Shown here piece by piece: positions 53,223 to 59,813 of a stretch of 64,000 nt of DNA. Position 1 is the stretch's first letter. Each line of letters opens with the position of its first letter. Below the pieces are notes generated by a model. The model searched no databases and was not told the origin of the DNA. It saw only the letters and a list, made by a program, of their open reading frames with translations. The DNA lies in NCBI GenBank assembly GCA_026125285.1, contig JAHCLO010000001.1, forward strand, positions 62,001 through 126,000. Reading direction: 5' to 3'. The position numbers were made by a program, and so were the translations under genes. The stretch is from Verrucomicrobiia bacterium. Its GTDB lineage: Bacteria; Verrucomicrobiota; Verrucomicrobiia; Limisphaerales; JADLHS01.

Positions 53223-53378
53223 CTCGCCTCACCTGTCGGCAACAAGGATTGGATGTTGGATGGGCTTTCTCAACGTTGATCGGGCTTAAGTGGATGCGCG
53301 AGTTTGCCACCCGGCACCCTTTCCCGGGGGCAGAATTCCCCGAACGCCGATTCGCGTATTGAACCCCGACTCCGCATC

Positions 53379-53489
53379 GTAGGGCAGGCTTTCCAGCCTG
53401 CCGGTTCACCGGACTTTCCAGTCCGGTGTTCCCTGGAAACGGGCGACTCGAAAGTCGCCCGCACCGGCGGACAAGAATGTCCGCCCTAC
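53379..53489. repeat. REP array, family D: GTAG, four tandem hairpins, CTAC
   Basis: GTAG is at 53379-53382 and CTAC at 53486-53489. In between are four perfect hairpins with arms at 53383-53390/53395-53402, 53408-53415/53420-53427, 53441-53460 and 53466-53473/53478-53485. The first two have the core CTTTCCAG with different stems; the third has the core CGAAAG. Confidence 0.88.
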
Positions 53490-53553
53490 ATGAGATTCGT
53501 GGTCAGCCTCCAGGATACTCGGATCGCGCATTGGAACCGTGAACCGCAAGGGC

Positions 53554-53605
53554 GTAACGCCGGTTTTCCAACCGGCGCACGCGCCGACTGGAAAGTCAGC
53601 GTTAC
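53554..53605. repeat. REP pair, family D: GTAAC...GTTAC
   Basis: Hairpin CGCCGGTT/AACCGGCG (53558-53565 with 53570-53577) and hairpin GCCGACT/AGTCAGC (53583-53589 with 53594-53600), bounded by GTAAC and GTTAC. The loops carry TTCC and GGAA. A leader-like CGCGCATTGGAACC lies at 53525-53538. Confidence 0.82.
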
Positions 53606-53708
53606 CGACAGGCGGATCATAAACACACTGACAGCCTCACCGAAACCGTCACTCGTGAGAATTTTTTGATTCTTCACCCACGCCGCATCTTGTAACCTCC
53701 GGCTCGCC

Positions 53709-54353
53709 ATGCCCATCAAAGTTTCCATCGTCGAGGACCAGCAGGCGACCCGCGACATGCTGGCAGCCCTGGCGCGCGGCTCTGAGGGTTTCATCTGCGA
53801 CGGTGCTTATGCCAACGCGGAAACCGCGCTGAAACGACTCCCGACGGAAAGACCCGATGTGGTCCTGCTGGATTTGGAACTGCCTTGCATGAGCGGTGTG
53901 GAATTCATCGCCGCCGCCACCGCCCGCCAACCGGGCCTGCGCATCCTGGTGCTCACCATTCACGACGATCCAGTAAGAATCTTCACCGCACTGGAGGCCG
54001 GCGCGAGCGGCTACCTCGTCAAACCCGTGGCTCCCGCGAAAATCCTCGAGGCCATCACCGAAATCCACAATGGCGGCGCACCCATGTCCAGCCAGATTGC
54101 CCGCTTGGTGGTCAAGACGTTCCATCACCGCGGCGAGGCGCGGAGCGAACTCGAGGTGCTGACCCCACGCGAAGACGAAATGCTGCGCCTTGTCGCTCAA
54201 GGCTTTCATTCCAGCGAGATCGCCGGGCGCTTGGGCATCAGTCCCCGCACCGTGGGCACGCACCTGCGCAACATCTACGAGAAACTCCACGTCCACACCC
54301 GTGCCCACGCCGTGGCCAAGTACCTGCGCCAACCGCCTCCGCCCGCCGTGTAA
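53709..54353 (+). CDS. NarL/FixJ-type response regulator (second copy)
   Basis: A 214-residue regulator. The receiver has acidic residues in 'VSIVEDQQATR', the phosphoacceptor in 'VVLLDLELPCMSG' near residue 55, Thr in 'LVLTIHDD' and Lys-Pro in 'GYLVKPVAP'. The LuxR helix-turn-helix is 'LTPREDEMLRLVAQGFHSSEI' (shortened), 'SPRTVGTHLRNIYEKLHVHTR'. Together with the upstream kinase it forms a two-component system paralogous to the pair at 36295-40204; both regulators share 'SGGSPM/NGGAPM', 'RAQAVAKY/RAHAVAKY' and the overall layout. ATG 53709 is the only good start. The next stretch, 54354-55239, is repeats without a gene. Confidence 0.94.
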   Translation: MPIKVSIVEDQQATRDMLAALARGSEGFICDGAYANAETALKRLPTERPDVVLLDLELPCMSGVEFIAAATARQPGLRILVLTIHDDPVRIFTALEAGASGYLVKPVAPAKILEAITEIHNGGAPMSSQIARLVVKTFHHRGEARSELEVLTPREDEMLRLVAQGFHSSEIAGRLGISPRTVGTHLRNIYEKLHVHTRAHAVAKYLRQPPPPAV

Positions 54354-54421
54354 CAACACCTTCGCGACCGGTCTTTTAGCCAACGGAGAAAAGCAGTCTC
54401 GCCATTGCAACCGCAGCGCAG

Positions 54422-54498
54422 GTAGGGCGCGCTACTCCTTGCGCGCCGTTTGAGTTTTTGCTGACTGGGTACGGCGCGCACGGAGTGCCGCGCCCTAC
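54422..54498. repeat. REP pair (BIME-like), family B, GTAG...CTAC
   Basis: GTAGGGCGCGCTACTCCTTG opens at 54422 and CACGGAGTGCCGCGCCCTAC closes at 54498. Right flank CAGCCGATGTATTAAAACTT is shared with the single element at 54914-54939. Confidence 0.87.
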
Positions 54499-54583
54499 CC
54501 GATCAGCAGCCGATGTATTAAAACTTGGCTCTTCGACGTTTCTGGTGGGTAACTCCGGCACGAGGCCGGTTTGTCCCACGACC

Positions 54584-54867
54584 GCCCTCACCCCGGCCCT
54601 CTCCCCCAGGCGAGGGAGCAACGTTTGCCGCCGCGCCCAAAGACCCGCCGCTGGATGGGCCAAACACACCGCCGAATAGCCAGCCGAGCCCCAATGCGTT
54701 TCCCCATGAACCCTATGCTCGTAGCCGCCGACGTGAGGAGGCGGACAACGCTGCGACTCAGGGGAATCCGCCTCCGCACGTCGGCGGCTACGGTTCGGGG
54801 GTTCAAAGCGCGAATCTGGATTCGGCGAAATCACTCCCCCCTGGATGGGGAGGGTCAGGGTGAGGGC
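54584..54867. repeat. Large nested inverted repeat enclosing a family C REP pair
   Basis: Outer arms GCCCTCACCCCGGCCCTC (from 54584) and GAGGGTCAGGGTGAGGGC (to 54867) are complementary with two mismatches. The family C pair at 54721-54791 lies between them. Confidence 0.75.
54721..54791. repeat. REP pair (BIME-like), family C, GTAG...CTAC
   Basis: GTAGCCGCCGACGTGAGGAG opens at 54721 and CTCCGCACGTCGGCGGCTAC closes at 54791; GGTTCGGGGGTTCAAAGCGC follows, like the flank at 32300. Confidence 0.88.
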
Positions 54868-54913
54868 GAGCGTCACTCCATTCTTCCCCCCCATTTTACC
54901 CGCCCCCCGGAAC

Positions 54914-54939
54914 GGCGCGCACGGAGTGACGCGCCCTAC
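54914..54939. repeat. Single REP half, family B, ending CTAC
   Basis: GGCGCGCACGGAGTGACGCG then CCCTAC; only the right half is present. It is followed by CGGTTCGCAGCCGATGTGTC, a flank shared with 54499 onward. Confidence 0.82.
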
Positions 54940-54982
54940 CCGGTTCGCAGCCGATGTGTCGAAACTTCCTTGTCGGGGCAAT

Positions 54983-55046
54983 AGCGGCCGCCCCGCTACA
55001 TCTTCCTTGGAAACGCTGTAAGCCGGTCACAGGCCGGCGCTCCGCG
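54983..55046. repeat. Decayed palindromes before the PEP-CTERM gene
   Basis: TAGCGG..CCGCTA and GCCGG..GCCGGC hairpins; the second resembles 14831-14862. The rest of 55047-55239 shows no clear feature beyond the upstream region of the next gene. Confidence 0.5.
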
Positions 55047-55239
55047 CGGTTGCCGCTGTATCCAGCGTGCGGAGCCTCGGAACTACGTCAAACGACGTAG
55101 ATTTTATCCAATCACCGCGAAAATACTTCCATGATCTGCGTCTTTTGGCGGATGGCCAGACTCGAAAAACGTGCCACAATCGGGCAAATCGAACCGAGCA
55201 ACCGGATGAACAACTGACCATTACAACTGGAATCCTGCC

Positions 55240-57093
55240 ATGCGTACCAACCATCCGCTTATGTCAAAGTCCGCTCCCAACCGCCTGCGTGTTTTTCTGA
55301 ACAGCCTGCACCGCTTCCGCGGGGTGGCCGTCTGCCTGGCTGCGGGCGCGATTGCCTTCCTGGTCACACACCACACGCAGGCGCAAACTCGCACCTGGGA
55401 TGGCGGCGGGGCCAACGCGAACTGGGGCACGCCTGCCAACTGGGACAACGATGCGCTCCCCGAGACCACCGCCGATGTCTTTTTTGGCACCGGGTTCGCG
55501 TCGGGCACCAGCATCAACGTTGGTGCGAGTCGAACCGTGAACAGCCTTGCGATTGACACCGCGACAGGTTTGACATTCTCCAGTTCTATTTTCGCAGATC
55601 GCATCCTCCTTACGAGCGGTGGTTTGACGGTCGGAGCCGGGGCTGATCACGTTTTTAACATCTCATTCGAGCTTGGAACTGATGCCCTCTGGGATATCGA
55701 AGCCGGCAGTTCGCTGACAATTGGCGGCGCTCGGCTCATCGCCGATTCCGGGAGCGGTTACTCGCTCACAAAAGCGGGAGGCGGACTGCTGAATCTCACA
55801 GGAGGGAACACATATAGCGGTGGTACGATCATTCTCGAAGGAGTAGTACGGTCAAGTGGCAGCGGAGGTGGCGGTCTGGGTGGCGGAAATGTTTTCATTG
55901 ACTCTGCCGGGTTCTACGAAGTCCATAACTCCAGTTTCAGTCCTAGTATTGGAGCTCTCTCGGGTTCTGGTTCGGTCGATCGTAATGTCACTGGCAGTAC
56001 GACGCTGACCATTGGCAATAACGACGCCGATGGGAATTTCAGCGGGTTGATCGCCAATTCCAGCGGCACGCTCGGTGTCAGCAAGAACGGCAGTGGCACG
56101 CAGATTTTGTCCGGCGACAACACCTACTCGGGAAGCACATCGGTAAACGCCGGAGTCTTGCGCATCGCCAGCGGCACAGCGTTGGGGAGCACTGCGGGTG
56201 GGACATCTGTTTCCAGCGGGGCGGCACTGGAATTGACCGGGGGCATCAGTGTGGGAAACGAAGCGTTATCGTTGAACGGGACTGGGATAAGTGATGGCGG
56301 CGCACTGCGAAATATCAGCGGCAACAACTCGTATGCCGGCACCATCACACTTCAAAATGTGGCGGGCGTCCATCGCATCAACTCGGATGCCGGCACGCTC
56401 ACCCTGAATGACATCGCCGAGCTTGGAACAGGGGACAAGACGCTCATCATTGGCGGCACGGGCAACGTAATCGTGAACGGCATCATCAGCGGCGGATCGG
56501 ACATGGCCCTTGCCAAGGATGGTGCGGGCACCCTCACCCTCAACGGCGCGAATAGCTATGCTCTCGGCACCACTTTGAACGAGGGCACGCTCGTCCTGGG
56601 CGCCGACAACGTCATTCCCAACACCGGCACCTTCGATTTTGCCGGCGGCATTCTCGACGCCAACAACCGATCGGACATCATTGGAGCGCTTTCTCTCACC
56701 GCCGACTCCTCCCTCGTCCTGCACGCGGACAGCACGCCAGGGTCGCTCACATTCAGTTCCGCGTCCTGGACCGAAGGAACGCTCACCATTTACGGCTGGA
56801 GTGGTGAGATGTACACAGCAGGCACAGATGACAGGGTCTATTTCACTGCTGATCCCACGGCCAGTGGCATCCTAGATCAAATCCGGTTCGATGGTTATGG
56901 GATGGGAGCCATGTGGATCAACGAAACGGGCGAACTCGTCCCGGTGCCAGAACCCATCAACGTGGGTCTGGGGATCTTTGCGGTGATATTTGTTGGTCTC
57001 AGGTTGGTCCGGCGACTCCGCACCTGCTCAACCGGGCAACACGCGGTCACTGCATCAGATAACTCAGTTCTCTCCCGGCCATCGTGCCAATGA
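55240..57093 (+). CDS. Autotransporter-strand repeat protein with PEP-CTERM anchor
   Basis: A 617-residue exported protein (signal around 'GVAVCLAAGAIAFLVTHHTQ'). The body is made of autotransporter-associated beta-strand repeats, expected to fold as a beta-helix: 'LTKAGGGLLNLTGGNTYSGG', 'VSKNGSGTQILSGDNTYSGS', 'LAKDGAGTLTLNGANSYALG', each followed by a 'T.LNEGTLVLG'-type strand. The C-terminus has a PEP-CTERM signal: 'VPVPEP', a hydrophobic helix 'INVGLGIFAVIFVGL' and 'RLVRRLRT', normally recognised by an exosortase and linked to extracellular polysaccharide. About 22 residues follow the basic cluster, which is longer than usual. ATG 55261 is an alternative start. No exosortase gene is in the window. 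Confidence 0.88.
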   Translation: MRTNHPLMSKSAPNRLRVFLNSLHRFRGVAVCLAAGAIAFLVTHHTQAQTRTWDGGGANANWGTPANWDNDALPETTADVFFGTGFASGTSINVGASRTVNSLAIDTATGLTFSSSIFADRILLTSGGLTVGAGADHVFNISFELGTDALWDIEAGSSLTIGGARLIADSGSGYSLTKAGGGLLNLTGGNTYSGGTIILEGVVRSSGSGGGGLGGGNVFIDSAGFYEVHNSSFSPSIGALSGSGSVDRNVTGSTTLTIGNNDADGNFSGLIANSSGTLGVSKNGSGTQILSGDNTYSGSTSVNAGVLRIASGTALGSTAGGTSVSSGAALELTGGISVGNEALSLNGTGISDGGALRNISGNNSYAGTITLQNVAGVHRINSDAGTLTLNDIAELGTGDKTLIIGGTGNVIVNGIISGGSDMALAKDGAGTLTLNGANSYALGTTLNEGTLVLGADNVIPNTGTFDFAGGILDANNRSDIIGALSLTADSSLVLHADSTPGSLTFSSASWTEGTLTIYGWSGEMYTAGTDDRVYFTADPTASGILDQIRFDGYGMGAMWINETGELVPVPEPINVGLGIFAVIFVGLRLVRRLRTCSTGQHAVTASDNSVLSRPSCQ

Positions 57094-57407
57094 ATCGCGG
57101 AACTGTGTCTTTTGCCGAATGTTCGCCGAATCCGAACCCTGCCAGAGTAGTCTCCTTGATGACACCGCCCCAAACCATCAAGCCCCGAAGCGCGTGCCGC
57201 AGAACTTGGCAAGCTGGCCCGCACCGACTGCGGCCCCCCCTGCCTTGGACTCCAGGCTGGACAAATGTCGTCCCGGCGAGCCTGTTCACCAGTTTCCCGT
57301 TGACGGGCACAGCGTCGAACGCGCAGTCAGTATTCCTGCACGCCATTGAGCAATGATATGCCGCTGAAACCGTGGCAAGCAGACAGGTGAGCCAGACCGA
57401 GTTTACA

Positions 57408-57444
57408 GAAACGCCCTGCGCGTACGCACGGGGCGTTTCCCTTT
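57408..57444. terminator. Hairpin between convergent genes
   Basis: GAAACGCCC (57408-57416) pairs with GGGCGTTTC (57431-57439) with an inner TGCG/CGCA stem, followed by CCTTT on the plus strand. It may serve both the PEP-CTERM gene and the minus-strand gene ending at 57458. The rest of 57094-57407 shows no feature. Confidence 0.6.
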
Positions 57445-57457
57445 ATCCTTGTTCGCG

Positions 57458-57943
57458 CTACTTGGTGGGTTTCACCGCCACGAACCAGGCGGTCTTGTCT
57501 GGGGCGTTGCCGCTCAGGAGCAGAATCTCACCTTGGGGCAGCGGTTGCTTGCGCCCAAATACCGCCTTGCCGTTCTTGTCGAAGAGAGTGACTTCCACTT
57601 GATTGCCTTCGAGGTCCTTGATTTCCACCGAGCATTTATCGCTCAAGTCGGCCTTGCTTCTTCCTCCCTTGGCCATCACAAACTGCTTCCGGTTGACCTC
57701 AAAGTAGTTTTCCCATTTGAGAGGCAGTTCGTCCAGTTTCTTGCGGATCTCGGGCGCCACCGGCTTGTGTTTGGGATTGGGCGATTTCTTGTCGTTGGTC
57801 GCCCAGATGAGTTGCACCTCGAACTTCTGCTCCGCGCCTTGTCCCAGTTCAGTGACTTGCGCGGGCAGCCGCCAACCCAGCAGCAATAGGGGTAATACCA
57901 CCAGCCAGCTTGGCGGGAACGTTCGTGAGAGTGTCATCGTCAT
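57458..57943 (-). CDS. Small secreted protein of unknown function
   Basis: A 161-residue protein with a signal peptide ('FPPSWLVVLPLLLLGWRLPAQ'). The mature part is basic and beta-rich, with 'KFEVQLIWATNDKKSPNPKH', 'LPLKWENYFEVNRKQFVM' and 'VEVTLFDKNGKAVFGRKQPLP'. I do not recognise a named domain. It starts 2 bp after the stop of the anti-sigma-like gene and is the last gene of the minus-strand run, so it may be part of the sigma factor's regulatory unit, perhaps an extracytoplasmic partner; this is inference from position only. Confidence 0.8.
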   Translation of the reverse strand: MTMTLSRTFPPSWLVVLPLLLLGWRLPAQVTELGQGAEQKFEVQLIWATNDKKSPNPKHKPVAPEIRKKLDELPLKWENYFEVNRKQFVMAKGGRSKADLSDKCSVEIKDLEGNQVEVTLFDKNGKAVFGRKQPLPQGEILLLSGNAPDKTAWFVAVKPTK

Positions 57944-57945
57944 GA

Positions 57946-58464
57946 TTATTGGTAGGTGTCGGTGGGTGAGAAATCGGCCAGGCTGTTCTCCGCGGGATAG
58001 GAGAGCCAGACCAGCGTTGTGCCGGAATCGTAGTCGCGGTAGGTGAAGACGTCCGCTTGCGCGGTCTCCGTCTCCAGCGCGTTGAGCACCTTTTGAGACG
58101 AAATCTGTTGGGTTGTAATCAGGACACCAATCGCCAGCACCGCCAGCGCGCCGGCGGGAACGAGCAGACGGCGCAAAGTGAGGAAGAGGGAGGCGGGCTT
58201 TGCAGCAGGCTCAACGCTTTCCAATCGCTGGATTTCACGCCGGATCTTGGACCAGTAGAACTCGCGGGATTCGGGGAGCTTGATGTCGGCTTCATAATCC
58301 GCCACCGCCGCCCGTGTGTGCTTCAGTTCCGTGAGCAGGGCGCGGGCGTCCGCATCGCGCGCCACGTATTCCGCCAGTTCCTGCGCCTCGCCGTCCGGCA
58401 GTTCGCCGTCCAGATAGGCCTGCAGCTTCAATTGTACTTCCAGTTTCATGTCACCCATCTCCAT
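57946..58464 (-). CDS. Anti-sigma factor-like single-span membrane protein
   Basis: A 172-residue protein directly following an ECF sigma gene (stop and start are adjacent), which is the usual anti-sigma position. The N-terminal cytoplasmic part 'KLQAYLDGELPDGEAQELAE' resembles the first helices of zf-HC2/RsiW anti-sigma domains, but the HxxxCxxC zinc residues are missing. One membrane segment ('LLVPAGALAVLAIGVLITT', near residue 110) follows. The C-terminal ~50 residues, ending 'TTLVWLSYPAENSLADFSP', would be extracytoplasmic. Likely role: sequester the ECF factor until a signal at the envelope releases it. Internal ATGs at 58458 and 58449 are alternative starts. Confidence 0.8.
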   Translation of the reverse strand: MEMGDMKLEVQLKLQAYLDGELPDGEAQELAEYVARDADARALLTELKHTRAAVADYEADIKLPESREFYWSKIRREIQRLESVEPAAKPASLFLTLRRLLVPAGALAVLAIGVLITTQQISSQKVLNALETETAQADVFTYRDYDSGTTLVWLSYPAENSLADFSPTDTYQ

Positions 58465-59058
58465 TCACTCCGACTTTCTCAAATCCGCCAGCAACACGGC
58501 CATCTTGCGGCGCGCATAAAACAACCGTGACATCACCGTGCCAATCGAACATTCCATCGCTTTGGCGATCTCTTTGTATTCCATGTGCTCAAACTCATGC
58601 AACACCAGCGCCGTGCGGTGGGCATAAGAGAGCTGGTTCAACGCCTGATCAATGCGTTGCCGCAACTCCGCGCGTTCCAACCGCTCGGTTGGGTTCACGG
58701 TCACCACCGGCATTTGCCGTTCCACGCCGCCGGACTCTTCGTCCAGGGCTTCGATGGATTCGGCCCGCTGCCGCTTATGGCGCCGCAACTGGTCCAGGCA
58801 CAGGTTGATGACGATCCGCGTCATCCACGTTCCAAAGCTGGATTCACCCTGAAACTGTTTCAGCCGCTGCCAGGCCTTGACCCACGCTTCCTGGGAAAGA
58901 TCCAATGCCTCATCCTCGTTCCGCATCATGCTGTAGGCCCGCGCGTAAATCTTATCCCGATGCCGGGCCACCAACTCCTCGAAGGCGAACATGTCACCCG
59001 CCTTCGCGGCCGACACCAACGACTTATCGTCGGCGGAGGAAAGGCTTGCTTCACTCAT
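58465..59058 (-). CDS. ECF RNA polymerase sigma factor (RpoE-like)
   Basis: A 197-residue sigma factor. Region 2 has 'FEELVARHRDKIYARAYSMM', 'NEDEALDLSQEAWVKAWQRL' and 'GESSFGTWMTRIVINLCLDQ', with 'RRHKRQR' after it. Region 4 is 'LNQLSYAHRTALVLHEFEHM' then the helix-turn-helix 'YKEIAKAMECSIGTVMSRLF'. Length and motifs are those of the classical RpoE group, unlike the longer ECF factor at 1044-1799. It is followed immediately by the anti-sigma-like gene, which should control it, and preceded by hisB 39 bp upstream on the same strand. Confidence 0.96.
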   Translation of the reverse strand: MSEASLSSADDKSLVSAAKAGDMFAFEELVARHRDKIYARAYSMMRNEDEALDLSQEAWVKAWQRLKQFQGESSFGTWMTRIVINLCLDQLRRHKRQRAESIEALDEESGGVERQMPVVTVNPTERLERAELRQRIDQALNQLSYAHRTALVLHEFEHMEYKEIAKAMECSIGTVMSRLFYARRKMAVLLADLRKSE

Positions 59059-59097
59059 CGGTTCGACGGGGTGGAATCATCTGCTATTCAAGGCCCT

Positions 59098-59760
59098 CTA
59101 CAGTTTTCCCTTGGTGGAGGGCAGGCATCCAGCGATGCGCGGATCCCGCTGGCAGGCAACGTCCACGGCTTTGGCAAATGCTTTGAACAGCGCCTCGACA
59201 ATGTGGTGGGGTTCATCTCCGTAGAGCAACTCCAGATGGAGGTTGCAGCGGGCTTCATTGGCGAAGCCCTGGAAGAACTCCCGCGCCAGGCCAAACCGGA
59301 AAGCACTCGACATATCCTGCTCGCGTTCGCCCCGACCAAGTTTCCGGTACGCCTGATGGTTCAGCCCACGCCAAACGAGATGGGGTCGCCCGCTGAAATC
59401 AATGACGCACCGCGCCAGACATTCGTCCATGGGCACATGGGCCTCGCCGGTGAAAGGATTGCGCGGATGAAAGCCCGCGCCGTAGCGGCGGATGCCGCGT
59501 TTATCGCCCAGCGCCTGCGCGAACGCCTGACCCAGTGCAATGCCGCAATCTTCGACCGTATGATGCGCATCCACCTCCAGGTCGCCGACACAACGCAACG
59601 TCAGATCCACGACCGCGTGCTTGGCGAACAACACCAGCATGTGATCGAGGAATGGCACGCCGGTTTTGACCGATCCCCTGCCCTGGCCATCAAGTTTCAA
59701 CTTGATGGCCACGCGGGTTTCCGTGGTGGTCCGCTTCACTTGTGCCTGCCGGAGTTTCAT
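59098..59760 (-). CDS. hisB: Imidazoleglycerol-phosphate dehydratase
   Basis: A 220-residue enzyme for step 6 of histidine biosynthesis, converting imidazole glycerol phosphate to imidazole acetol phosphate at a Mn site. Landmarks are 'RTTTETRV', 'TGVPFLDHMLVLFAKHA', 'GDLEVDAHHTVEDCGIALGQ', 'VPMDECLARCVIDFSGRP' and 'DEPHHIVEALFKAFAKA', which together supply the metal-binding histidines and glutamates. Between 'RRYG' and 'PMDE' there are 15 residues ('AGFHPRNPFTGEAHV') where E. coli HisB has three, a 12-residue insertion. It is the monofunctional form. Start chosen at 'MKLRQAQVKR'; the frame is open 14 codons further. No other his genes are adjacent. Confidence 0.96.
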   Translation of the reverse strand: MKLRQAQVKRTTTETRVAIKLKLDGQGRGSVKTGVPFLDHMLVLFAKHAVVDLTLRCVGDLEVDAHHTVEDCGIALGQAFAQALGDKRGIRRYGAGFHPRNPFTGEAHVPMDECLARCVIDFSGRPHLVWRGLNHQAYRKLGRGEREQDMSSAFRFGLAREFFQGFANEARCNLHLELLYGDEPHHIVEALFKAFAKAVDVACQRDPRIAGCLPSTKGKL

Positions 59761-59813
59761 TCGCGCCAATAAATCAGACTCCGGGCAGGAGAGAAACATC
59801 AAATTCCAGGCGG

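Noticed and set aside
53379-53489. Series of rho-independent terminators
   Set aside because: Stems are strong but no T-runs follow, and the GTAG/CTAC boundaries and multiplicity fit REP elements better.
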